Assembly (NCBI GenBank): GCA_910584205.1
Contig: CAJUAA010000004.1
Coordinates: 62,001-126,000 of the forward strand
Length of the DNA: 64,000 nucleotides
Origin: an uncultured Lachnospiraceae bacterium
GTDB taxonomy: Bacteria; Bacillota; Clostridia; Lachnospirales; Lachnospiraceae
Reading direction: 5' to 3'
Part shown: one piece after another, positions 7,670 to 14,792 of the stretch
How the letters are laid out: the number at the start of each line of letters is the position of its first letter
How positions within the stretch are numbered: position 1 is the first letter of the stretch
Made by a program: the position numbers and the translations under genes
The notes under the pieces: generated by a model
What the model saw: only the letters and a program-made list of their open reading frames with translations
What the model was told of the DNA's origin: nothing
The model's database searches: none

Positions 7670-9090
7670 CTCCTGCCCGCCCCCTTTGTGCGAAATTTTA
7701 CCGCAACCGCGGTTCCCTTTCCGGGAATACTGAATATCCTCCATCTGGTATCGTGTATGCCCAGAATCCGGCTGCAGAGCGTCATGCCCAGGCCTGCTCC
7801 GCCTTCTTTCCGGGCTCTGGACTTATCTATCATGTAAAAAGCCTCCGTGATGCGGGAGATCTCCTCCTGTTCCATGCCGCAGCCGTTATCCATCACACAG
7901 AACAGATAACTGCCGGAATATTTCCTTCCGCGGACCACGATCCTGCCGCCCGGCTCCGTGGCTTTTCTGGCGTTGTCCAGAAGATTGTTGAATACGGAGA
8001 TCAGAAGATCCCGCTCCCCCCGGATATGCCCGTCCTCGATTCCGACCCACAGTTCAATTCCTTTTTCTTTTCGTTTCACCGCTGTCAGACGGATGGCCGA
8101 TTTCGCCAGCTTCGGCACCGACAGGGAACGGAACCGGTAGGTCTGTTTGTCCGATACGATCAGTTCCAGCAGCTTAAAGGAGAGGCTTTCCAGACGTTTT
8201 CCCTGATGAAAGATGTAATTGACGGCTTCCATCGTCTCTTCTTTGGTGCAGTCCACGGTCCGCAGCATGTCCGCGTATCCGATGATGGATGTGAGCGGCG
8301 TCTTCAGCTCATGGGCAAAGGACGCGGTAAAATCCTCCTGCCTTTTTGCCTGCATGGTCAGTTCGTCCATCTTTTCCGAGATCGTATCCGCCATATGGTT
8401 GAAATTTCTCGCCAGTTCCGCGATCTCATCCCGGCCTGCTTCCCGGGCGCGGACCTCATAATCCCCCTGAGAAAAGCGTCTGGTCGTCTGGGAAAGTTCC
8501 CGGATGGAACGGGTCAGTACATGGGTAACCAGAAATACCAGTATGGTCGTGACGCCTGTAAGCACCAGCATCACGATGCTGTACCAGTCATAATAGGCTT
8601 CTCTCTCCTGGTAGATCTCCGAGATATTCCGGATATTTTCCAGATAATAGATGCGTTCTCCAACGGAAGAACGGCAGGCGAACAGAAGCCAGGTATCTTC
8701 CCCTTCTTTTAACAGCTGATATCCGCAGGGGGCTTCTTCGATTTCCAGCATGCTCCGCAGAGCGTCTCCAAAGGACGTGTTTTTCTTATTCTCATACAGC
8801 AGTTCCTGAGAACGGTTGTAGATCCGGTAAATACTGCCCGGGTCAGACAGATTTTGCACAATCGATGATGCGGTCGCCGGAATAATCCCGTCATTCTGAT
8901 AAATCTCTTCCAGCGCGTTCATATTCATCTCAAAGGAGAGCTGGAACATCCGGTTCTGCCGTTCCGCCTCGGTGAGTTCCTTTTGATAGGATTTTTCAAA
9001 GGTGAGCTGGATCATCCAGGTTCCGAAGATACCAAAAGACAGAAGCAGAAGAATGGTAAATGAAAAATATACTTTCCAGAAAAAACGCAT
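7666..9090 (-). CDS. Sensor histidine kinase (HAMP-HisKA-HATPase)
   Basis: Membrane sensor of 474 residues. TM1 is about 8-30 and TM2 about 169-190, with an extracellular loop of roughly 140 residues between them. HAMP lies near 190-242. The phospho-acceptor is His260 in SFAHELKTP. ATPase motifs follow: NNLLDNARKA (N box), DNGCGM (G1) and GGAGLGM (G2). The ATG at 9090 starts one base after the response-regulator stop, with GGAG eight bases upstream. It is co-transcribed with the regulator, an unknown membrane protein and a VanY-like enzyme, so it probably senses wall stress; the signal itself is not visible. Confidence 0.92.
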   Translation of the reverse strand: MRFFWKVYFSFTILLLLSFGIFGTWMIQLTFEKSYQKELTEAERQNRMFQLSFEMNMNALEEIYQNDGIIPATASSIVQNLSDPGSIYRIYNRSQELLYENKKNTSFGDALRSMLEIEEAPCGYQLLKEGEDTWLLFACRSSVGERIYYLENIRNISEIYQEREAYYDWYSIVMLVLTGVTTILVFLVTHVLTRSIRELSQTTRRFSQGDYEVRAREAGRDEIAELARNFNHMADTISEKMDELTMQAKRQEDFTASFAHELKTPLTSIIGYADMLRTVDCTKEETMEAVNYIFHQGKRLESLSFKLLELIVSDKQTYRFRSLSVPKLAKSAIRLTAVKRKEKGIELWVGIEDGHIRGERDLLISVFNNLLDNARKATEPGGRIVVRGRKYSGSYLFCVMDNGCGMEQEEISRITEAFYMIDKSRARKEGGAGLGMTLCSRILGIHDTRWRIFSIPGKGTAVAVKFRTKGAGRR

Positions 9091-9091
9091 C

Positions 9092-9745
9092 TTAAGTCTC
9101 CAGCCGGTATCCGATCTTATAGACCGCACAGATATGCTGTTCCCAGGAAAGCTTTTTCTTCAGGCGCTGTACATGCAGGTCCACGGTCCGGCTGTCTCCG
9201 GTGTATTCCTTTTCCCAAACCTGCTCATAGATGACTTCCCGGTACAGAGCGATATTGGGATTTCTGGCAAAAAAGAGGAGAAGTTCATATTCCTTCAGCG
9301 TCAGCAGGATCTGCTTTCCATTCTGAAGTACGATCCTTGAAGTCAGATCGATCTCCACATCCAGGATACGGATGACTTTTCCGATCTTGTTAAAACGCCG
9401 CATGACCGTCTCCACCCTCGCCAGCAGTTCCACAATCTCAAAGGGCTTGGTAATATAGTCCTCCGCCCCCATCTTGAGTCCGGCCACCTTATGATCCGTG
9501 CTGCCCATGGCTGTAATGAAGATAACCGGGAGTTCCAGCGTCCTGGCGTATTCCATCAGTTCATATCCGCCGATCTTCGGCAGCATGATGTCCAGAAGCA
9601 GCAGATCGTACCGTCCCCCTTCCATGAGATCGGCAGCTTCCTCCCCGTCAAATGCGCAGGTGCATGCATATCCTGCTTTTGCCAGGTTCATGCGGATGAG
9701 ATTGGCAATCGGTTCCTCGTCTTCTGCGATCAGTATCTTCAACAT
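9092..9745 (-). CDS. OmpR/PhoB-type response regulator
   Basis: 217 residues: receiver domain (1-115) with phospho-acceptor Asp52 in LLLLDIMLP and the switch lysine in ITKPF, then a winged-helix DNA-binding domain ending VDLHVQRLKKKL...YKIGYRLET. It is the first gene of a four-gene operon and is the cognate partner of the adjoining kinase by position. The likely target is its own operon, which includes the VanY-like gene. Confidence 0.95.
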   Translation of the reverse strand: MLKILIAEDEEPIANLIRMNLAKAGYACTCAFDGEEAADLMEGGRYDLLLLDIMLPKIGGYELMEYARTLELPVIFITAMGSTDHKVAGLKMGAEDYITKPFEIVELLARVETVMRRFNKIGKVIRILDVEIDLTSRIVLQNGKQILLTLKEYELLLFFARNPNIALYREVIYEQVWEKEYTGDSRTVDLHVQRLKKKLSWEQHICAVYKIGYRLET

Positions 9746-9773
9746 GGTTTTCTCTCGTCTCCCCCTTTAAGCT

Positions 9774-9802
9774 GATATAAGAATATAACCGGTTTGCATC
9801 AA
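9774..9802 (-). promoter_or_regulatory. Possible promoter of the regulator-kinase-VanY operon
   Basis: TTGATG (9802-9797) and TATATC (9779-9774) are 17 bases apart on the minus strand, about 30 bases upstream of the regulator start. The -10 element is only moderate. Confidence 0.4.
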
Positions 9803-9817
9803 ATTTGTATCTGCTTA

Positions 9818-10432
9818 TTAGATACTTTTACGGTCCAAAAAGTTGCATGGATTTTCACCAATTATCTCACCGATCAGCAAATACAGATTCTCCAGCTGCT
9901 GTGCCATTAATTCCTGTTGATCTTTAAAGGGAATCCTGTCCGCAGTCTGATAGACGACTTCCTTTATCACAGCGTCACCGTCAAAGACCCGGATGGCCTG
10001 AAAAACTCCGTCCAAAATAACAACCATATTTTCTTCTAATATCCAGGTTTCCGGAAGATTCCTGATTATGTTTTTTATCATCTCGGCAGATTTATCTGAT
10101 AAATATTTCATTCCAATGATGATTCTGCCGTCTCTGCCATCATATACTGAACGGTTTTTCACTTTTCTGTTCGTGGAAAATGTATACATTTTTACAGGCT
10201 CTGCATATTGGCGATGGTAAATCTGAGGTTTTGCATAAAGTATCTGCATCCTTCCATTACGCTCATAAAACATGGCATAATATGCCTGAAAATTGTGTGA
10301 TGGAAGGGCATAAATATCACAGATCACCGCCTCGGTCGGATACAGCTTCATATTTTTAATTTCTGCCCGGGCTATTTTTATATCAGCAATATAATCCAGA
10401 TACAGTTTTCCATGATAATTTTCAAGGCTCAT
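9818..10432 (-). CDS. Unrecognised protein, AT-rich
   Basis: 204 residues, no signal peptide, no membrane segment and no motif that I recognise. The sequence is rich in Tyr, Ile and Met and looks like a compact soluble domain. A TTG at 10435 directly precedes the ATG at 10432; GGAGGG at 10446-10441 supports the ATG. Base composition is clearly more AT-rich than neighbouring genes, and it stands alone between a two-component operon and a sigma/anti-sigma pair, so it may be a recent arrival. Confidence 0.75.
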   Translation of the reverse strand: MSLENYHGKLYLDYIADIKIARAEIKNMKLYPTEAVICDIYALPSHNFQAYYAMFYERNGRMQILYAKPQIYHRQYAEPVKMYTFSTNRKVKNRSVYDGRDGRIIIGMKYLSDKSAEMIKNIIRNLPETWILEENMVVILDGVFQAIRVFDGDAVIKEVVYQTADRIPFKDQQELMAQQLENLYLLIGEIIGENPCNFLDRKSI

Positions 10433-10497
10433 CAAAGGTCCCTCCTTCTAAAACAACAGTATAACATTTTTGCCGGCAGAAAACATTATAAAAAATA

Positions 10498-10538
10498 TGC
10501 CGCCGGAAAGAACTGAAAAAGCATCCTCTCCGGCGGCA
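10498..10538 (-). terminator. Rho-independent terminator after the anti-sigma gene
   Basis: A 10-base-pair stem (tgccgccgga at 10498-10507 with tccggcggca at 10529-10538) is followed on the minus strand by TATTTTTTAT. It ends the sigma/anti-sigma transcript. Confidence 0.8.
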
Positions 10539-10548
10539 CACGTTTCAT

Positions 10549-11601
10549 TTACAGTTCGATTGCCACATCGCCAATAAGCAGCGCGTTGATCTGCCCGGGA
10601 TCTACCACTTTGTTAAAGGGGAGCAGCAGTTCAAACGTTTCCTCTCCATTCCGGAAGCCTTCCGACAGCGGAATCATGACTCCTCCATCCACCGTTCCTT
10701 CATTCACAACGGTTCCGTCCGCGTAACGCACGCCCGTTGGATACAGCTCCGTCAGTTCATCCAGCTGATCCAGACAGATCTCCTTTCCGGCTTCCATGGC
10801 GCGGACATCCGCTCCGTCGTAGACGATCGTCATGGAAAGGGGCGAGAACGCCACGGATTTTATATATACGCCGTATCCGTCCACCTCGTATTCCCGCTCC
10901 ACTTCATGGGAGATCATGTCGGAGGTCCGAAGGTTCAGGGAGAAATCCCAGGTTCCGGAGACGAGCAGTTCTCCTTCCCCCGCTTTTTGGGCCGGTTCTC
11001 CCCGAAGTCCCGTGAAATGCAGGTTCATGACCAGATCCTCATCGGATTCCTCATGTTTGGTTCCTCTGATCTCAAAATACCGGGTATTGGATACCTCCTG
11101 ATCGGATTCGGACACAAATCCCCATCCCCGGGCACAGAACGGATCTTCATTTCCGCCGAAATCCAGCGTATAGTCCATCGAACAGTCCGATGTGATCTGC
11201 ATTCCGGCGTCCTCTGCCGTAACTTCAAAAAGCGCATAGAACCGGTTTCTGTCCTGGATCGTCTGGATCGCCGTGATCGTAAGTCCCTGGTCCGTCACAG
11301 TCTGGGACACCTCCTCGGCCATCTGGTTCATGGTCAGCTCCTTCTGCATCTCCTCGTCCGCCTCAAACACCTGTTCTGCCCTGTCGTTCCACCGGAAAAC
11401 GCCTGCCGCCGCCGCGGTCGTTCCCACCAGCGCTGCCAGTGCCGCTGCCAGTAATATGATTCTTTTTTTCGGTGCTTTTTTCATCCTTCTTACCTCCTGC
11501 TCCTGTTCATCCAGCGCGGACAGAGCGTGGAGGACGGAACGGTGCACTGTCTCAGGTACTTCCGGGTATTCCTGGTTCCAGTCAACATGTTTCACAGCCA
11601 T
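10549..11601 (-). CDS. Membrane anti-sigma factor (DUF4179-like)
   Basis: 350 residues. A short cytoplasmic N-terminal segment (1-45) would bind the sigma factor, one membrane helix spans about 47-69 (RIILLAAALAALVGTTAAAAG), and a large extracytoplasmic domain matches what I know of DUF4179 anti-sigma proteins. Its start overlaps the end of the ECF sigma gene by 20 bases, the classic arrangement of a sigma with its own inhibitor. The ATG at 11601 is close to its SD (GGGG at only a few bases), and a GTG at 11595 is an alternative; the protein hardly changes. Confidence 0.85.
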   Translation of the reverse strand: MAVKHVDWNQEYPEVPETVHRSVLHALSALDEQEQEVRRMKKAPKKRIILLAAALAALVGTTAAAAGVFRWNDRAEQVFEADEEMQKELTMNQMAEEVSQTVTDQGLTITAIQTIQDRNRFYALFEVTAEDAGMQITSDCSMDYTLDFGGNEDPFCARGWGFVSESDQEVSNTRYFEIRGTKHEESDEDLVMNLHFTGLRGEPAQKAGEGELLVSGTWDFSLNLRTSDMISHEVEREYEVDGYGVYIKSVAFSPLSMTIVYDGADVRAMEAGKEICLDQLDELTELYPTGVRYADGTVVNEGTVDGGVMIPLSEGFRNGEETFELLLPFNKVVDPGQINALLIGDVAIEL

Positions 11602-12067
11602 ATTCCCCTTTCAGCCTCTCTTTCATCAGTTTTCTTGCACGGTGAAGCCTGACCTTTACTGCGCTCTCCGTCAGTTTCAGAATGATGCCGATCTCCTTTA
11701 CCGAATATCCTTCCACATAATGGAGTACAAATGGAATCCGGTAACTTTCCGACAGCTCCTGGACTGCCCGATACAGTTCGGAATACCGGGTCTGATCCTC
11801 CGCTTTCCGATCGTCCATATACTCCTCATAGGAAATCTGGTTCTTTCGTCCGCGGATGAGCTGATAGGACTCGTTGATCAGGATTCTGGTGATCCATGTT
11901 CTGAAAAATGCTTCGTTTTTCAGCGTGTGCAGCTTCCCGTATGCGGATAAAATGGCGTTCTGCATGGCGTCCGCACAGTCCTCGTCATTTTTCAGAATCG
12001 ATTTCGCAATATGATACAGGCTTTTTTCCGCCTTCAATACCTCTGTCGTAAACTGTTCCCTGTTCAT
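11582..12067 (-). CDS. ECF-family RNA polymerase sigma factor
   Basis: 161 residues with the two ECF regions. Region 2 includes NDEDCADAMQNAILSAYGKL (about 26-45). Region 4 includes LPFVLHYVEG-like IPFVLHYVEGYSVKEIGIIL, followed by AVKVRLHRARKLM. It directs polymerase to promoters of the GTAAC/CGTC type and is restrained by the membrane protein encoded just downstream. A matching promoter lies about 70 bases upstream of its own start, suggesting positive self-regulation. Confidence 0.95.
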   Translation of the reverse strand: MNREQFTTEVLKAEKSLYHIAKSILKNDEDCADAMQNAILSAYGKLHTLKNEAFFRTWITRILINESYQLIRGRKNQISYEEYMDDRKAEDQTRYSELYRAVQELSESYRIPFVLHYVEGYSVKEIGIILKLTESAVKVRLHRARKLMKERLKGEYGCETC

Positions 12068-12136
12068 TCTGTCTGCCTTTCCTGACGGCCCTGGTACCGG
12101 GGCCTCCAGCTTTCAACAAATTTGTTTTACACCAGT

Positions 12137-12165
12137 TAGACGGTCGAAGAGAAGAAAAGGTTACA
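12137..12165 (-). promoter_or_regulatory. ECF-type promoter in front of the sigma gene
   Basis: On the minus strand TGTAACC (12165-12159) is followed after 16 bases by CGTCTA (12142-12137). This closely matches extracytoplasmic-function promoters such as TGAAAC-N16-CGTC. The predicted transcript start is about 60 bases before the sigma gene. Confidence 0.7.
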
Positions 12166-12214
12166 GAGAAATCAGAAATTTTTCCAACCGGTTTTCAGGG
12201 GGCGCCATACGTGG

Positions 12215-12260
12215 AAAAAGGGCCCCTGCGCCGGACGGACAGTCCGGCATCAGGAGCCCC
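12215..12260 (-). terminator. Rho-independent terminator after the flotillin gene
   Basis: A long stem (12220-12236 paired with 12242-12260, built around GCCGGAC/GTCCGGC) is followed on the minus strand by TTTTT. It starts 10 bases after the flotillin stop. Confidence 0.85.
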
Positions 12261-12270
12261 GTAAGGTCCG

Positions 12271-13878
12271 TTACTGCTCTTCGTCTTCGAAAAGGCCTTC
12301 CAGTTTCTTCTCCACGTCCGGGACGCCGGATACGTTGAGGTTTCTGGTCACCTTTGCATCATATGTATCCGCTTTCACGATTTCCGCCAGGTCGATCCCG
12401 ACCGTTTCCTTCATGGACTCAAAAAGCTTTGCCATGACCGCCGGAACGTTTCCCGCCACATCGCCGACTCCCGCATGGTCGCTGCCGCCTCCGATGATCG
12501 TGATCTTGTCGATCTGGCTCAGGGGTTCCGCAATCTTCCCTGCGATCTCCGGAAGGACGTCGATAAGCATCTCCACCATGGCCGCACGGTTGTACTTCTG
12601 ATACGCCTCTGCCTTTTTTTCCATGGCTTCCGCTTCCGCCATACCTTTGGCACGGATGGCCTCCGCCTCCGCTTCTCCTCTGGCCTGGATACCGGCCGCT
12701 TCCTGCTCCATGGAATATTTGTTCGCTTCCGCCTGGGCTTTTTTCGCCAGTGCGTCCTGTTCGAATTCATATTTTCTGGCTTCCGCCTGAGCCTTCTTCG
12801 CCACCGCGTCCTGTTCCGCCTCGTATTTCTTCGCCAGCGCCTCCTGCTCCGCTTCGTATTTCTTCGCTTCCGCGTCGCGCTGCCGTTTGGCAAGGGCCGC
12901 TGCCGCCGCCTGCTCTACCGCGTAACGGTCTGCATCCGCCTTCTTGTTGATCTCCGCCTCCAGCGCCTGCTGCTTGACCAGGACCTCCTGCTTGCGCAGC
13001 TCCGCCTCTCTCTCGGCTCTAGCGATCTGTGCGTTGACGGTAGCCGTCTGGATGATTTTCTGCTGCTCCTGCTCCTGAATCTGGTACGCGGCATCCGCCA
13101 TGGCCTTTTTGGTATCGGAGATCTGCTGCAGTTCCGCCTTCTTGATGGCGAGCTCGTTGTTCTTCTCCGCGATCTCCGTCTCCGAGAGCACCCGCGCATC
13201 ATTGGACGCCTTGTTTGCCTCCGCCTGCGCGATGGCCACGTCACGTTCCGCCTGCGCTTTTGCGATGGAAGCATCCTTCTTGATCTTGGCCGTATTGTCC
13301 GCGCCCAGATCCTTGATCAGGCTGTTTTCGTCCGTCACATTCTGGATGTTGCAGGATACGATCTCGATTCCCAGCTTCTTCATATCCTTGGAAGCCTTCT
13401 CCATCACCTGATCGGAGAAAGAATCCCGGTCCGTATTGATGGATTTCAGCGTCAGCGTACCGATGATCTCACGCATATTTCCCTGCAGGGAGTCCTGCAG
13501 ATCCTTCGAGATCTGATCCGGCGTTTTGTTCAGGAAGTTCTTCGCTGCCAGCCGAATCCCCTCCGTAGTTGGATCGATCCGTACCTTCGCCACCGCGTCC
13601 ACATTGACATTGATAAAATCCGTGGTCGGAACGGACTGCTCGGTCTTGATGTCCACGGTCATCTGCCCCAGATACAGCTTATCCAGCCTTTCAAAAAACG
13701 GCACCCGGATTCCGGCGCGTCCGATCAGGATTTTTGGTTCCTTCTTGAGACCGGAGATGATAAACGCCCGGTCCGGCGGGGCCTTCACATATCCCATCCC
13801 CAGGATCACAATGATAACGACTGCCAGGATCACCGGAATCGCATACCCGATGAGCGGCTGAATGGATACTGCCAGCAT
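12271..13878 (-). CDS. floT: Flotillin-like membrane scaffold protein (SPFH/YuaG family)
   Basis: 535 residues. An N-terminal membrane segment (about 6-30) is followed by an SPFH domain (about 35-210) and a long Ala/Glu/Lys-rich coiled coil (about 215-450). Near residues 330-400 the coiled coil carries near-identical tandem units such as KKYEAEQEALA and KKAQAEARKYEFEQDALA. Flotillins organise membrane microdomains. The frame opens at 13923, but AGGAGG just before the ATG at 13878 fixes the start. It is a single-gene transcript with its own promoter and terminator; no NfeD partner gene is adjacent. Confidence 0.95.
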   Translation of the reverse strand: MLAVSIQPLIGYAIPVILAVVIIVILGMGYVKAPPDRAFIISGLKKEPKILIGRAGIRVPFFERLDKLYLGQMTVDIKTEQSVPTTDFINVNVDAVAKVRIDPTTEGIRLAAKNFLNKTPDQISKDLQDSLQGNMREIIGTLTLKSINTDRDSFSDQVMEKASKDMKKLGIEIVSCNIQNVTDENSLIKDLGADNTAKIKKDASIAKAQAERDVAIAQAEANKASNDARVLSETEIAEKNNELAIKKAELQQISDTKKAMADAAYQIQEQEQQKIIQTATVNAQIARAEREAELRKQEVLVKQQALEAEINKKADADRYAVEQAAAAALAKRQRDAEAKKYEAEQEALAKKYEAEQDAVAKKAQAEARKYEFEQDALAKKAQAEANKYSMEQEAAGIQARGEAEAEAIRAKGMAEAEAMEKKAEAYQKYNRAAMVEMLIDVLPEIAGKIAEPLSQIDKITIIGGGSDHAGVGDVAGNVPAVMAKLFESMKETVGIDLAEIVKADTYDAKVTRNLNVSGVPDVEKKLEGLFEDEEQ

Positions 13879-13921
13879 GATTCTTTCCTCCTTTGTCTGT
13901 TGCCGGTTATTAGTTACTGAC

Positions 13922-13950
13922 ATTATAGCACTTTGTTAAGATATTATCAA
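13922..13950 (-). promoter_or_regulatory. Predicted flotillin promoter
   Basis: TTGATA (13950-13945) and TATAAT (13927-13922) on the minus strand, with 17-base spacing. Near consensus. Confidence 0.7.
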
Positions 13951-13985
13951 TCATTTTGCGTAAACTCTTTTTGAATATTAACAGT

Positions 13986-14014
13986 TTTCAAATCCCCCTC
14001 ATCTGTGATATGAT
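13986..14014 (+). promoter_or_regulatory. Predicted lipoprotein promoter (extended -10)
   Basis: TATGAT at 14009-14014 is preceded by TGA (TGn extension). The -35 candidate TTTCAA at 13986-13991 is weak. The site lies 45 bases upstream of the lipoprotein start. Confidence 0.45.
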
Positions 14015-14058
14015 TAAGAAAAGGAAATACAGTTTGATATGAGGAGGATACATCTGAT

Positions 14059-14697
14059 ATGAAAAACAGTCTGCTCAAAGGCATGATTTTCATCCTGTCC
14101 ATAATGCTTCTTGCCGGTTGCGGCAGAAAAGAGGAGGAACCGGAGCCGGAGCCTTTGATGCTTGAGGATCACGCAGTCCCGGTCACCATCGGCGGGGAGG
14201 AGATCTTCGTGGGCACCACGACGCTGCAGCCCCTTCTGGATGCCGGATTCCCTGTTTCCCTGGCCGAATGGGACGGGGAACACGTCACGGAGCATGAGAT
14301 CGATCCCAATGAGATCCTGACCGCAGGCAGCGCCCTTACGGAGATCTCTTTCTGGCTTACGGATTCCGCGTTCGTCCGCCTTTCCGTGGAAGCGGGCAAT
14401 GCGGACATCCGGGTGGGCGATGCGGTCATCACCCGTCTGGCACTGCATCTGTCCCATCAGTCGGATACCCTGCCGGACGACCTGCTGGTCAGCGGGGTGC
14501 CGGTCAATAAGCTGTCGCGGGAGAAAGCAGGCGATCTCTTTCCGGATTATGAGCAGGCGGACCTGTCCGTCACACAGCATGGCGAAGATTACCGGTGTAC
14601 GCTCATGTTCAGCCCCAGAACCCATGTGCTGTACCAGTTTACTCTGATGAAAGCAGAAAAGGAAGAGTCGATTCTTCCGCCCAGCACGGTCTGGTAA
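14059..14697 (+). CDS. Putative lipoprotein of unknown function
   Basis: 212 residues. The signal peptide (KGMIFILSIMLLAGC) ends in a lipobox with Cys at about residue 21, followed by an acidic GRKEEEPEPEPL linker. The mature domain is Thr/Asp/Leu-rich and unknown to me. GAGGAGG precedes the ATG by about 11 bases. It is flanked by convergent transcription and ends at a shared bidirectional terminator. A longer opposite-strand frame covers it but lacks any family features. Confidence 0.8.
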   Translation: MKNSLLKGMIFILSIMLLAGCGRKEEEPEPEPLMLEDHAVPVTIGGEEIFVGTTTLQPLLDAGFPVSLAEWDGEHVTEHEIDPNEILTAGSALTEISFWLTDSAFVRLSVEAGNADIRVGDAVITRLALHLSHQSDTLPDDLLVSGVPVNKLSREKAGDLFPDYEQADLSVTQHGEDYRCTLMFSPRTHVLYQFTLMKAEKEESILPPSTVW

Positions 14698-14760
14698 GGA
14701 ACCCGCAGCATCCGGTAAAAACGGATTGAAAATTCGAATCATAAAATCGGATAAGCAAAA

Positions 14761-14792
14761 AAGAAACTCCGCTTATGAAAGCGGAGTTTCTT
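14761..14792. terminator. Bidirectional Rho-independent terminator
   Basis: A perfect 14-base-pair stem (14761-14774 with 14779-14792) encloses the loop ATGA, with A-rich sequence before it and a T run after it. It serves the lipoprotein on the plus strand. On the minus strand it contains the stop codon of the 926-residue protein gene (14775-14773). Confidence 0.85.

Noticed and set aside
5912..9745. Reading this operon as part of a complete vancomycin-resistance cluster
   Set aside because: VanY-like enzymes are common in wall turnover, the operon is 19 kb from the ligase, and no VanX, VanXY or VanW is present in the window.
12475..13920. 481-codon plus-strand frame opposite the flotillin gene
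   Set aside because: It mirrors the coiled-coil repeats of flotillin; an Arg/Leu/Phe-rich antisense artefact.
14014..14742. 242-codon minus-strand frame over the lipoprotein gene
   Set aside because: The plus-strand frame has a signal peptide, a lipobox and an SD; the minus-strand frame has none of these.
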